Source: Planotetraspora phitsanulokensis (GTDB lineage Bacteria; Actinomycetota; Actinomycetes; Streptosporangiales; Streptosporangiaceae). Taken from it: DNA of 64,000 nucleotides. Under the pieces are notes generated by a model. The model was given only the letters and a program-made list of their open reading frames with translations. It was not told the DNA's origin and made no database searches. The number at the start of each line of letters is the position of its first letter. The stretch's first letter is position 1. Location of the stretch: positions 124,001-188,000 of the forward strand of contig NZ_BOOP01000028.1 in assembly GCF_016863295.1 (NCBI RefSeq), read 5' to 3'. A program made the position numbers and the translations under genes. Positions 17,523-26,766 of this stretch are shown in pieces.

Positions 17523-19067
17523 TCACGGCAGGACGGCGCTCGGCGAGTCGGCTGTGGGCGGGACCAGCGCCCAGATGGTCGCCGGCGCGAGAGGCTGGAC
17601 CGTGACCAGCTGCCCGCCGGGAGTGTCCTCGACGAGCGCCCGCCCGCCGTACACGGGACCGGACCCGGGCTGCGGCTGAAGAACGACGCTGAACCCCGAC
17701 TCGCCTCCGGGCGGCGCGGCCAGCTTGATCTCCTTGGTCCGGGCCGCGGGGACCTTGACCTCGACCGGCTCCGGCGCGGCGCCTCTCTTGGGCACCAGCT
17801 GGAGCTTGAGCGTGGCCGCCGCGAAGGGGGCCGAAAGGACCAGGCGGGACTCCTGCTTGCGCGCGACCCGGTTGTCCGCCACGACGCTGCCCAGATCGAT
17901 CGGCGACGCCCCCGCGGCGAAGGCGACGTCCTGGCTCAGGCCCGTCCCGGTGATCTTCATCCCCGCGATGATCGGGACGTCGGAGGTCAGAACGAGGGCG
18001 GCGGGCTGGCCGCCGATTCCCGTGGACAGGTCGAAGGTGCTCGTCGAACCCGCCAGGACGTCCACGGTCTCCTTGTTCTTGAGAGCGTACGAACCGTCCT
18101 TGAGCACGGCCTTCACCTGGACGACGGTGTCCTGCTCGCCCGGCGCCGTCACGTAGAGCTCTCTGAGCCCGGCCATGCCCGGGATGCCGGGGACCACGAC
18201 CTGGGTGGCCGGGGGCGCGGCGGCGGGCAGCCAGTCGACGCCCTTGTCCTTGCCGAGCACCGCCTTGATCGCCGCGGCCACGCGGCCGCCGCTGGTGCTG
18301 ACCTCCACGGCCATCACCAGCGGGGAGGGGGCGAGGTCGCTCAGCTTGACCGTACGGTGCTCACCCGGCTGGAGGACCATGCCGCTGCCCCGGTCACTGA
18401 GCACCGGCCCCTCACCGGCATAGATCATGACCTCCACGTTGGCGGGCGCGGAGTCGGCGTTGGTGAGGTAGAGCGTCATCGCGGCAGCGGCGGGGCCGGG
18501 CCCCACGAACCAGGCGTCGGACCCCGGCTCGGCGCAGCGCACGGACGCTAGGCCCCGCTGGGTCCCCGCGTCCAACCGCGCCGTCTGCGCGGCCTCCAGT
18601 CCGGCCGCCATCGAGCCCGCGCCCGCGACGACCAGTGGAGCGGTGCCCGCCTTCACGTCCTGCTGCCACAGGACGCCGGGCTGCTCGAGCCGCGTGGGCT
18701 CGTCCGCCGCGCCCTTCTTCGGTGCGCCCTTCTTCTGGGCGTCCTTGTTCGCCGCGTCCCCGCCCGAGGCGTCCCCGCCCGAGGCGTCCGCGCCCGAGGC
18801 GTCCTCGTCGGCGGCCGGGGCCCGCGTGACCTCGCCCACGGTGGCGCTCCCCTTGCCCTGGGCGCCAGGCGGCGTCACCACGCTCACCCTGCTGCCGCCA
18901 GGAGACGGGCAGACGGTCGTCAGCGACTCCATGAGGGCCCGGACGGGCTTGGACGGCGTGTGCGCCACCGGCGCGGGTCGGCTCGCGTAGGCGACGCCGT
19001 ACAGGGCGCCCAGCGCCACCAGCACCAGCACGAGCAGGCCGAAGCGGTTCTCGATCAGACTTTTCAC
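17523..19067 (-). CDS. DUF5719 family membrane-anchored protein
   Basis: A 514-aa protein with a signal anchor (about residues 9-27), a low-complexity Ala/Asp/Gly/Lys stretch near 85-120 containing repeats of the SGGDA type, then an extracytoplasmic beta-rich region matching DUF5719. Function unknown; always found next to the large GT2 membrane transferase. Its GTG start overlaps the stop of that transferase (GTGA), so the two are translationally coupled and probably form one envelope-glycan complex. Confidence 0.82.
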   Translation of the reverse strand: MKSLIENRFGLLVLVLVALGALYGVAYASRPAPVAHTPSKPVRALMESLTTVCPSPGGSRVSVVTPPGAQGKGSATVGEVTRAPAADEDASGADASGGDASGGDAANKDAQKKGAPKKGAADEPTRLEQPGVLWQQDVKAGTAPLVVAGAGSMAAGLEAAQTARLDAGTQRGLASVRCAEPGSDAWFVGPGPAAAAMTLYLTNADSAPANVEVMIYAGEGPVLSDRGSGMVLQPGEHRTVKLSDLAPSPLVMAVEVSTSGGRVAAAIKAVLGKDKGVDWLPAAAPPATQVVVPGIPGMAGLRELYVTAPGEQDTVVQVKAVLKDGSYALKNKETVDVLAGSTSTFDLSTGIGGQPAALVLTSDVPIIAGMKITGTGLSQDVAFAAGASPIDLGSVVADNRVARKQESRLVLSAPFAAATLKLQLVPKRGAAPEPVEVKVPAARTKEIKLAAPPGGESGFSVVLQPQPGSGPVYGGRALVEDTPGGQLVTVQPLAPATIWALVPPTADSPSAVLP

Positions 19068-21913
19068 ACCGGCACCCGATCCTCACCAGCCCGGCGGCGT
19101 CCCCGGGGTTCCTCCAGGGGGGCGTCGGCGTACCGCTCCTCAGCCTCGGCCGCGCGGGCGCCCGGCGAGGCCAGGATCACCACGACGATCAGGAGGGTCG
19201 CCTGCGCCCACAACCAGATCCTGTGCGCTGAATCGCCGCCCGGAGGAGGCGGAGGCGCCGGGGCGGGCTGGGCCAGCTTCCACAACCCTCCGCCCGCCGA
19301 CAGGCTCATCCGCACCAGGGCGGGCTCGGAGTCCAGCGTGCGGTGCAGCGAGGCGTCGACGGGGCCGGGCACGCTGATGAACTGCACGCCGTACTGGGCG
19401 AGCGTCTGGGCGTAGGTGCCGCCGCGGCCGGAGGCGAGGCCGGCCACGGCCGTGCCGAACCGCTTGGTCGCGTCCGCCGGCGGCTCTAGATCGGACTCCC
19501 CGATCAGTGGGGCCCTGCCGCGAAGGACGCTGTAGGTGACGACGCCGTCTCTCGGGCGCAGCACCAGGGTGCCCTGCCCCTTCGCCGATCCGACTGCGGC
19601 GAGCACCGGCATGGGGTCGCGCACGCCCCGGCGAAGCGGGTCCTCGGCGCCGGACTTGATCCACATCGCCGCCGCCGCGAGAGGCGTGGCGAAGGCGACG
19701 ACGAGGATCAGCCCCGCCGCGGCGCGGCGGAGAATCCCGGTGGCGGCGAACTCCCCGATCCAGCGGGCCGGGCGGGCGGCCGCGACGAGCAGTCCGGTGG
19801 CGGCGAAGGCCAGGGGGACCCCCGGCCAGGCGGGGACGCCGTGGACCGTCAGGCGGCCGACGACGATCGCCACCAGGACGCCGAAGACCATGACTCCCCA
19901 GCCGATCGCCACGACCATCTGGTGACGGCGTACGAGCAGGGCCGCCAGCGCGACGGCGACCAGGCCCGCGGTCACCCAGACCGGCGGCGTGCCTGGCCCG
20001 CCGGGGCTCAGCATCAGCAGGTTCTCCGCCCCCAGCCGGGCGTCGGAGAGCGCGATGTCGTGCAGGCCCGACTCGAGCAGGATCCGCCCGGGATCCCCGA
20101 CGAGTCCGGCGAGCCACGGGAACAGCAGCACGAGCGGGGTGCCGAGGCCGATCGCGAGCGCCACGCCCACTCCCCTGCGCACACCGGCGAACGACACCGC
20201 CGCCAGCCCGCCCAGGATGGCCACCAGCACGTACAGGAGCGGGACGAAGGCCGTGCCGACCGCGAGGAGCAGGCCGAACCCCCACGCCGCGCGGCGCGAG
20301 CCCGCGACGATCCTGGTCGCGAGCGCCGCGTAGACGGGGAGCAGCACGAACACGATCGCGGTGCCCAGCCGCCCGCTCGCGATCGCCCCCGTCGCGACCG
20401 GCAGCAGGGCGTAGGTGGCGGCGAGCCACACCCTCGCGGGCGTGTAGGAGATCATCTTCTTGGTCGCCGCGAACGCGGAGAAGCCGGCCAGCGGAACGCA
20501 GCCGAGGAGCAGGACGGAGACCGCCAGCCACGTCTTGCCCAGGAAGATCGTGGAGACCAGGGCCAGCAGCGCGACGTACGGCGGGGCCCAGGTGTCCGAG
20601 CCGAGGCCCGTCACGTGGTGGCTCTCGGTGTAGAGCCGCCACAGGTCGGAGGCGCCGCCGGTGATCGGCACCAGCGAGCCGCCGCCGAGGAGGCCGCCGT
20701 ACACCAGGGATCGCTCGGCCGCCACGGTGACGGCCAGGAGAGCGAGGCAGAGCAGGACGCCGGGGCTCGTGAACAGCCGCTGCATCAGCCCGGAGTCGCT
20801 GAGCAACTCCTCGCCGTCCTCCTCGCCCGGTTCGGCGGCCGCGTGGTGCCGGCCGGCCGAGTCGACCGGCCCGGCGCCCGCGATGAAGCTCTGCACCATG
20901 TCGGCAAGCCGCCGGAACGCCGCTCCCGAGGGGGTGAGCAGGCGCGCGACGGCGGGATATCCCTGCTTGCGCCCCTGTCTGCGCCGCCTGCGCGCTCGTC
21001 TCAGCCGTCCGGGACGGCCGATGAGGGAGCCCAGCGCGACGACCTCGTCGAGGGCGTTCGCGGGTTGCTTGGCGACGAGGAACAGGACGGTCCGGAGCAG
21101 CGATCCCAGGATGTTGCGGAAGACCGACCGGATCAGCGCCGCGAACGGCAGGTTCGCCATGATGACCAGCAGCGCGTTGCGCCGGTCGAGCCTGCGGGGG
21201 TGCTCGTCGGTCACCGCGAGGCGCCTGCGGCGGCGGCTCGCGGCCTCGGCGTGCCAGGCCACGGCCTCCGGCACGTTGAGCACCCGGTGGCCCGCGGCCC
21301 GTGCGCGCCAGCACAGGTCGAGATCGTCGCGGAACAGCGGGAGTTCCGGGTCGAGGCCGGACAACTGCTCCCAGACGTCCCGCCGGATCAGCATGCCCGC
21401 CGTGGAGACCGACAGCACGTCGAGGAGGCCCTCGCCGTCGTGCTGGCCCTGGTCGTACTCCCTCGGCTCGAGGCCGGTGTCCCGCATCCCCGAACGGCTG
21501 ACGGTGACGCCCATCTCCAGCAGCACGCGCCTGTCGAGCCAGTCGAGGAGCTTGGGCCCGAGGATCGCGGCGCCCGGATCGTGCTCCGCGGCCCACAACA
21601 GCGTCTGCAGCGCCCGGGCGTCCGGGGCGCAGTCGTCATGGAGCAGCCACACCCACTCGTCGGCGCGCGGATCGTGGGGAAGCCTGCCCAGCACCTCGTG
21701 GACGGCCTCGCCGAAGCCGGTGGATCTCGGCATGGTCAGCACGTTGGCGCCGCCGAAGGCCTCGGCGAGCAGTTGTCCGCTGCCGTCGCGGCTGCCGTTG
21801 TCGACGCCGACGACGCGGTCAAGCGGCCGGGTCTGGCGGCGGACCGCAGCCAGCGTCTCCTTGAGCCAGCGTGCGCCGTCGTGAGCGACGACGATCGCGG
21901 TGACCGATTGCAC
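19064..21913 (-). CDS. Large membrane glycosyltransferase, GT2 N-terminal domain
   Basis: A 949-aa protein. Residues 1-260 are a GT2 fold: TAIVVAHDGARWLKETLAA, DNGSRDGS and the metal-binding LLHDDCAPD, with QTRP and FRDDLDLCWRA acceptor-site elements. From about residue 370 on there are a dozen or more membrane segments and a C-terminal extracytoplasmic part. Family members are thought to transfer sugars onto cell-wall polysaccharide. The GTG at 21913 with AAGGAC upstream is preferred; a GTG 39 bp further upstream is also open. Next genes are DUF5719 (overlapping) and, upstream, whiB behind a strong terminator. Confidence 0.88.
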   Translation of the reverse strand: MQSVTAIVVAHDGARWLKETLAAVRRQTRPLDRVVGVDNGSRDGSGQLLAEAFGGANVLTMPRSTGFGEAVHEVLGRLPHDPRADEWVWLLHDDCAPDARALQTLLWAAEHDPGAAILGPKLLDWLDRRVLLEMGVTVSRSGMRDTGLEPREYDQGQHDGEGLLDVLSVSTAGMLIRRDVWEQLSGLDPELPLFRDDLDLCWRARAAGHRVLNVPEAVAWHAEAASRRRRRLAVTDEHPRRLDRRNALLVIMANLPFAALIRSVFRNILGSLLRTVLFLVAKQPANALDEVVALGSLIGRPGRLRRARRRRRQGRKQGYPAVARLLTPSGAAFRRLADMVQSFIAGAGPVDSAGRHHAAAEPGEEDGEELLSDSGLMQRLFTSPGVLLCLALLAVTVAAERSLVYGGLLGGGSLVPITGGASDLWRLYTESHHVTGLGSDTWAPPYVALLALVSTIFLGKTWLAVSVLLLGCVPLAGFSAFAATKKMISYTPARVWLAATYALLPVATGAIASGRLGTAIVFVLLPVYAALATRIVAGSRRAAWGFGLLLAVGTAFVPLLYVLVAILGGLAAVSFAGVRRGVGVALAIGLGTPLVLLFPWLAGLVGDPGRILLESGLHDIALSDARLGAENLLMLSPGGPGTPPVWVTAGLVAVALAALLVRRHQMVVAIGWGVMVFGVLVAIVVGRLTVHGVPAWPGVPLAFAATGLLVAAARPARWIGEFAATGILRRAAAGLILVVAFATPLAAAAMWIKSGAEDPLRRGVRDPMPVLAAVGSAKGQGTLVLRPRDGVVTYSVLRGRAPLIGESDLEPPADATKRFGTAVAGLASGRGGTYAQTLAQYGVQFISVPGPVDASLHRTLDSEPALVRMSLSAGGGLWKLAQPAPAPPPPPGGDSAHRIWLWAQATLLIVVVILASPGARAAEAEERYADAPLEEPRGRRRAGEDRVPV

Positions 21914-22044
21914 GTCAGGTCCTTGGGGGTCGTTCGGCTGAGCGCCGACCACGATACGGCAACCCCAGGACGGCCGATCACACGTGCGCCGAACCGTTAG
22001 ATCGGCGCAACCCCGTCCAGAACCGGCTGATCACTCGGGTGAAG

Positions 22045-22097
22045 CACTGGGCGGGGGTCACGCGTTCCGGTTCGGAACGTGTGGCCCCCGCCCAGTG
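22045..22097. terminator. Strong hairpin terminator downstream of whiB
   Basis: A perfect 13-bp stem CACTGGGCGGGGG (22045-22057) with CCCCCGCCCAGTG (22085-22097), extended inside by the smaller stem CGTTCCG/CGGAACG. It separates whiB (ends 22123) from the GT2 gene on the same strand. Confidence 0.85.
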
Positions 22098-22122
22098 TTC
22101 ACATCGTGGTTCTCAAGATGGT

Positions 22123-22380
22123 TCAAACAGCCTGACGCTTGATCCTGCGCCTTTCCCGCTCGGAGAGCCCACCCCAGATGCCGAAGCGCTCATCGTGCTC
22201 GAGCGCGTATTCCAGGCACTCCGCTCGCACCTCGCACGAACGGCACACCTTCTTGGCTTCTCTGGTGGAGCCACCCTTCTCGGGAAAGAACGCCTCGGGG
22301 TCGGTCTGAGCGCACAAGGCGCGCTCCTGCCACCCAAGATCCTCACCATCGAGCGCCTGTGCCATGACCGGATCGGCCAT
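22123..22380 (-). CDS. WhiB-family iron-sulfur transcriptional regulator (WhmD/WhiB2-like)
   Basis: An 85-aa protein with the four Fe-S cysteines (ALCAQTD, then VCRSCEVRAEC), the GIWGG turn and the basic tail SERERRRIKRQ that binds DNA. These proteins bind a 4Fe-4S cluster and act with the principal sigma factor. Position next to FbiA/FbiB and the manB group matches WhiB2/WhmD of mycobacteria, the orthologue of Streptomyces WhiB, which controls septation/sporulation. ATG at 22380 is preceded by GGAGG. The leader of about 90 nt contains a terminator-like hairpin. Confidence 0.93.
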   Translation of the reverse strand: MADPVMAQALDGEDLGWQERALCAQTDPEAFFPEKGGSTREAKKVCRSCEVRAECLEYALEHDERFGIWGGLSERERRRIKRQAV

Positions 22381-22426
22381 TGCACACCTCCCTGTCGCTC
22401 GCCCGCCCACTATGGAGCCCCCCAAA

Positions 22427-22459
22427 ACGCCTCCCCCGTACCCACCCTCGGGGAGGCGT
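22427..22459 (-). terminator. Terminator/attenuator-like hairpin in the whiB leader
   Basis: On the minus strand ACGCCTCCCC pairs perfectly with GGGGAGGCGT (10 bp, arms at 22450-22459 and 22427-22436 on the window coordinates), followed directly by TTTTGG. It lies between the predicted whiB promoter and the whiB ribosome-binding site, so it would be transcribed in the leader. Confidence 0.6.
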
Positions 22460-22474
22460 AACAACACGTCTGTA

Positions 22475-22504
22475 ATTACACGCGCGTGCCGCGTGTGGCG
22501 TCAA
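22475..22504 (-). promoter_or_regulatory. Probable whiB promoter
   Basis: On the minus strand TTGACG (22504-22499) and TGTAAT (22480-22475) are 18 bp apart. The -10 lies inside the palindrome TGTAATTACA. Transcription would start near 22468, about 88 nt before the whiB start. Confidence 0.5.
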
Positions 22505-22570
22505 GCGGCATAACGATACCCGGGGAAAGACGCGCTTGCCCCGGTTCGTACGCCCAGTTGTTCGGTCCTA

Positions 22571-24232
22571 TCAGCGTTCGGAACCATACCAATGGGGGCT
22601 GGTGTCGCCGCTGTGCCCTGCCTGATCAGTGCCGGAACCTTCCTCATACTTTGCCTGGGCCCGTTCGGGGGCGTAGATGGCCGTCGGGTCGAGGGGTTCC
22701 TCCCTCCTGCCGGGGCCGCTGAGCGCGTCTCCCTGGTAGGCGGGCGGGTCGAGGCGGGTGGTCTGCTGGTCGGAGGGCGCGGCGGCGGGGGCCGTGTAGG
22801 ACTCCTGCTGAGGGTGGCCCAGCGGGTTGCCGAAGTAGTCCGCCGCCGGGGGCGCGGCGGGTGTGGGGGGGTAGTCGGTCGGCGTCCCGAGCTGCTGGTA
22901 GCTCTGCGCCTGCTGGTAGGCCTGGGCGAGCTGCTGCTCCCGGGGGTCGGCGGCCTGCTCGTAGGGGGGCTGGGACTGCGTGTCGGCGCCGGCCGCGAAC
23001 TGCGGGCCCGAGTAGCCCGAGAACGGCGACCCGCCCTGCTGGCCGTACTGCTGGGCGGGGTCGCCCTGGGCGGGAGCGGCGGCGTGCGATCCGGACTGGC
23101 CGAAGCCGGAGTCCTGGTAGGCGCCCTGGGCGAACCCGTGGCCCTCGGTTCCCTGCGCCTGGGGGAAGCCGCCACTGCCCTGCTGGCCTCCGACCGGCTG
23201 CTGCGAGTAGCCGCCGGCCTGCGGCTGCGGCTGGGTGCCGTAGCCGTACTGGTCGTAACCCTGGGGCTGGGAGTAGCCCTCGTACGACTGGCCGGAGGCC
23301 GTGGAGTCGGGCTGCTGCCCGTAGGGGTCGGCGCCGGGCGCGTTCGTGCCGAACCCCTGGCCGGAGGCGGACGCCTGTCCACCGGACTGGTCCTGCTGCT
23401 GGTAGCCCGCACCGTACGGGTCCACGAAGTGCGCGCCCGTCTGGAAGTCCTGCTGCTGCGGTTGCGCGGGCGTTCCCTGCGGGGTGGCCGACTGCGAATA
23501 CGCCGCCTGCGCGCCGTACCCGTCCGCCTGTCCGGCAGGCGTGCCGTAGCCCTCCTGCGCGGGGGCGTACAGCGACCCGTAGGGGTCCTGGGCGGCGTAC
23601 TGCGGGTCGACCGGAGCGGACAACTGGCCGTACTGCGCCGCGCCGTCGGAGGCCGCCGGCTGCCCCTGGGGCGCCTGTGCGTATCCGTGACCGCCGGCGG
23701 CGTACGGGTCCTGGGGATAGCCGCCGCCCTGAGCGCCGTAGAAGCCCTCCCCGCCGCTCATGCCCGGGCGGGCGGCCGCAGGGACCCCCGCGGTCGAATT
23801 GGTCACGAAGACCAGGGCGAGGAACACCAGGCCGGCCGACGGGAGGCCGATGATCAGGTTCTCGAACTTGTCCCTGAACGTCAGGACGTCACCGAACAGC
23901 ACGCCCAGCACGGTGACGAAGCTGAACAGGAGGCACAGACCCAAGGTTCCGGCGGCGATGCGACCGACCAGTTGAGCCCGCGGCGTCCGGTCACCGAACC
24001 TGGTCACGAGCAGGACCGCGATCACGATGAGGGCAATGAAAGTGGGCGAAGCGAAGATCTTCAGTGCGGTGGCGGAGCGAAGCCCGAAGGAGTTCGCCGA
24101 CGCCCCGGACCCGACGGGGATCAGCAGCCGCGCGAGGTTGTTGAGGATGTTCGTGATCGCGACCACAAGCATGAGCAAGGCGGCCGGCTCACGCAGCCGC
24201 CCGGTTTCGACCTTGAGCACAACTACCCCCAT
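22571..24232 (-). CDS. Membrane protein with long Gln/Gly/Tyr-rich tail
   Basis: I do not recognise a named family. About 553 aa: residues 1-145 contain four membrane segments; from about 150 to the end (some 400 residues) the sequence is low complexity, dominated by Gln, Gly, Tyr, Pro, Ala and Ser, with recurring units like QGYDQYGYG and DPYG. The tail ends in a more charged stretch (RREEPLDPTAIYAPERAQAKYEEG). Such tails in actinobacteria often lie in the cytoplasm and may self-associate. Starts are ambiguous: ATG at 24232 or TTG at 24247. It is divergent from fbiA with 161 bp between. Confidence 0.75.
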   Translation of the reverse strand: MGVVVLKVETGRLREPAALLMLVVAITNILNNLARLLIPVGSGASANSFGLRSATALKIFASPTFIALIVIAVLLVTRFGDRTPRAQLVGRIAAGTLGLCLLFSFVTVLGVLFGDVLTFRDKFENLIIGLPSAGLVFLALVFVTNSTAGVPAAARPGMSGGEGFYGAQGGGYPQDPYAAGGHGYAQAPQGQPAASDGAAQYGQLSAPVDPQYAAQDPYGSLYAPAQEGYGTPAGQADGYGAQAAYSQSATPQGTPAQPQQQDFQTGAHFVDPYGAGYQQQDQSGGQASASGQGFGTNAPGADPYGQQPDSTASGQSYEGYSQPQGYDQYGYGTQPQPQAGGYSQQPVGGQQGSGGFPQAQGTEGHGFAQGAYQDSGFGQSGSHAAAPAQGDPAQQYGQQGGSPFSGYSGPQFAAGADTQSQPPYEQAADPREQQLAQAYQQAQSYQQLGTPTDYPPTPAAPPAADYFGNPLGHPQQESYTAPAAAPSDQQTTRLDPPAYQGDALSGPGRREEPLDPTAIYAPERAQAKYEEGSGTDQAGHSGDTSPHWYGSER

Positions 24233-24393
24233 CGGTCCAAAAGGCAACCAGGGCAGTTTCCCACATGCCAGACATTGGTGTCGGCTGACCCAAGAACCTC
24301 ATTCTGCCCGGAAGACGATATAACCACATTTGCCACACAAATCCGGGGGTGGGTGTTCGCGATCCGCTGAACCGCCGGTGGAAGACTGTCGGC

Positions 24394-25332
24394 ATGCGCA
24401 TCGTGTCCCTGGCAGGAGGAATCGGCGGCGCCCGCTTCCTCCGCGGCCTCAAGGCTGCGGCCCCCGGCTCCGACATCACCGTCATCGGGAACACCGGTGA
24501 CGACATCACCCTCTTCGGCCTCCGGGTCTGCCCTGACCTGGACACCGTCATGTACACCCTCGGCGGCGGGATCGACGAGGGGCAGGGCTGGGGCAGAGCG
24601 GGTGAGAGCCACGTCGTCAAGGAGGAACTGGCGGCCTACGGCATGGAGCCGCAGTGGTTCGGCCTCGGCGACCGCGACTTCGCCACCCACATCGTGCGGA
24701 GCCAGATGCTCGCGGCGGGCTATCCGCTCTCGCAGGTGACCGAGGCGTTGTGCGACCGCTGGCAGCCGGGTGTGCGGCTCCTCCCGATGTCCGACGACCG
24801 GACCGAGACCCATGTGGTCGTCTCCGACGAGAACGGCCGGCGGGCCGTCCACTTCCAGGAGTGGTGGGTCAGGCTGCGGGCGTCGGTCCCGGCCGAGCAG
24901 ATCAGCCTGGTGGGCGCGGACGAGGCCACCCCGGCCCCCGGCGTCCTCGAGGCGATCGAGGAAGCCGACCTGGTGATCCTGCCCCCGTCGAATCCTGTGG
25001 TCAGCATCGGCACCATCCTCCAGATCCCGGGCATCCGGCCGGCGCTGGAGGACAAGACGGTCGTCGGCGTCTCCCCGATCATCGGCGGCGCGCCGGTGCG
25101 CGGCATGGCCGACGCCTGCCTGACCGCGATCGGCGTCGAGACCAGCGCGCAGGCGGTGCTCGAGTTGTACGGCTCCCGCCTCATCGACGGGTGGCTGGTG
25201 GCCGAGGAGGACAAGGGCGTCGCCCTGGACGGCGTGACCGTCGAGGCCAGGCCCCTTCTCATGGACTCCCCCGAGGCCACCAAGGAGATCGCCGCCGCGG
25301 CCCTCTCCCTCGCCCACACCCTCCGCACGTGA
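24394..25332 (+). CDS. fbiA: 2-phospho-L-lactate transferase (F420 biosynthesis)
   Basis: A 312-aa CofD/FbiA enzyme that transfers the phospholactyl or phosphoenolpyruvyl group from its GDP-linked donor to FO, giving (dehydro-)F420-0. Landmarks: the N-terminal SLAGGIGGARFLRGL, NTGDDITLFGLRVCPDLDTV, the substrate-site HFQEWWV and PPSNPVVSIGTIL. ATG at 24394 gives the standard MRIVSLAGGIGG start. The stop codon is formed by the first base-triplet of a 53-bp repeat core. FbiB follows. Confidence 0.96.
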   Translation: MRIVSLAGGIGGARFLRGLKAAAPGSDITVIGNTGDDITLFGLRVCPDLDTVMYTLGGGIDEGQGWGRAGESHVVKEELAAYGMEPQWFGLGDRDFATHIVRSQMLAAGYPLSQVTEALCDRWQPGVRLLPMSDDRTETHVVVSDENGRRAVHFQEWWVRLRASVPAEQISLVGADEATPAPGVLEAIEEADLVILPPSNPVVSIGTILQIPGIRPALEDKTVVGVSPIIGGAPVRGMADACLTAIGVETSAQAVLELYGSRLIDGWLVAEEDKGVALDGVTVEARPLLMDSPEATKEIAAAALSLAHTLRT

Positions 25333-25446
25333 TCATGAACAGGTTCGGAGATCAGCCTCCCCACCTGCGAAAACCCCGATCATGATCATGCACGTTTTCG
25401 GTGGCGGGCCCACCCGCCAGCGAAAACGCATTTCGTGATCATGCAG
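25329..25446 (+). repeat. Tandem 53-bp repeat array (3 cores) between fbiA and fbiB
   Basis: Cores start at 25329 (GTGATCATGAAC), 25382 (ATGATCATGCAC) and 25435 (GTGATCATGCAG), each one mismatch from GTGATCATGCAC and exactly 53 bp apart. TTCG is again at unit positions 16-19 in the first two. The fbiA stop codon TGA (25330-25332) is part of the first core; the array ends 39 bp before the fbiB start. Confidence 0.85.
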
Positions 25447-25485
25447 AGAAGACCCTCTGCCGAGAACATGCTCTGAGAGGAACCC

Positions 25486-26766
25486 GTGGCCATCACCATC
25501 ACCGGCATTTCCGGACTGCCCGAGGTCCAGGCCGGGGACGACATCGCCCGTCTCGTTGCGCGAGCCGTCCCCGCTCTCGAGGACGGCGACATCCTCGTCG
25601 TCACCTCGAAGATCGTGAGCAAGGCCGAGGGCCGCGTCCGCGAGGGCGACAGCCGTACGGCGGCGATCGAGGAGGAGACCGTCCGCGTCGTGGCGCGACG
25701 CGGCGAGACGGTCATCGCGCAGACCAGGCATGGTTTCGTCATGGCCGCGGCCGGCGTCGACGCCTCGAACACCTCGCCGGGCACGGTCCTGCTGCTGCCC
25801 GAGGACCCCGACGGCTCCGCCCGGCGGATCAGGGACGGGCTGCGCGAGACGCTGGGCGTCGAGGTCGGCGTGATCGTCTCGGACACCTTCGGACGGCCGT
25901 GGCGGCACGGCCTGACCGACGTGGCGATCGGCGCCGCGGGAGTGCGCCCTCTCGACGACCTCCGCGGCCGGACCGACTCCTACGGCAACCCGCTCAACGC
26001 GACCGTCACCGCGCTGGCGGACGAGATCGCCGCGGCCGGCGAACTGGTGAAGGGCAAGCTCGGCGGTGTCCCCGTCGCGATCGTGCGTGGCCTCGCCGAA
26101 CTGGTCACCGCCGACGACGGTCCCGGCGCCCGCGTCCTCATCAGGCCCGCCGACGAGGACATGTTCCGGTACGGCTCGGCCGACGTCGTCTTCGCCCGCC
26201 GCACGATTCGGGAGTTCTCCCAGCAGGAGGTCGATCCGGCGGCCGTACGGCGGGCGGTCGCCGCCGCCGTGGCCGCGCCCGCCCCGCATCACACGACGCC
26301 GTGGCGTTTCGTGCTGCTGGAGACCTCGGGGGCCCGTACGGAGTTGCTCGACGCGATGCGGGCGGCCTGGATCGACGACCTGCGCTCCGACGGCTTCAGC
26401 GAGGAGTCGATCGCCCGGCGGGTCAAGCGGGGTGACGTGCTGAGGAACGCGCCCTACCTCGTGGTCCCCTGCCTGGTCATGGAGGGTTCGCACACCTACC
26501 GCGACGAGCGCAGGAACGCGTCCGAGCGGGAGATGTTCGTGGTGGCCACGGGCGCGGGCGTGCAGAACCTGCTCGTTCAGCTCGCGGTGGAAGGCCTCGG
26601 CTCCGCATGGGTGTCGTCCACGATGTTCTGCCGCGATGTCGTACGCAAGGTGCTCGATCTGCCGCAGAACTGGGATCCCATGGGAGCCGTCGCCGTCGGC
26701 CATCCGGCCGGGCCGCCCCGGGAGCGCCCCAGCAGAGAGGCGGGCGACTTCATCGCCACCCGCTGA
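25486..26766 (+). CDS. fbiB: Bifunctional F420-0:L-glutamate ligase / FMN-dependent dehydro-F420-0 reductase
   Basis: A 426-aa fusion. Residues 1-235 are the CofE-type ligase that adds the polyglutamate tail ([41 protein letters not shown]). Residues 240-426 are a nitroreductase-like FMN domain ([36 protein letters not shown]), as in mycobacterial FbiB, where it reduces dehydro-F420-0. GTG at 25486 with AGAGGAA upstream. Coupled to fbiA by position across the repeat array. Confidence 0.96.
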   Translation: MAITITGISGLPEVQAGDDIARLVARAVPALEDGDILVVTSKIVSKAEGRVREGDSRTAAIEEETVRVVARRGETVIAQTRHGFVMAAAGVDASNTSPGTVLLLPEDPDGSARRIRDGLRETLGVEVGVIVSDTFGRPWRHGLTDVAIGAAGVRPLDDLRGRTDSYGNPLNATVTALADEIAAAGELVKGKLGGVPVAIVRGLAELVTADDGPGARVLIRPADEDMFRYGSADVVFARRTIREFSQQEVDPAAVRRAVAAAVAAPAPHHTTPWRFVLLETSGARTELLDAMRAAWIDDLRSDGFSEESIARRVKRGDVLRNAPYLVVPCLVMEGSHTYRDERRNASEREMFVVATGAGVQNLLVQLAVEGLGSAWVSSTMFCRDVVRKVLDLPQNWDPMGAVAVGHPAGPPRERPSREAGDFIATR

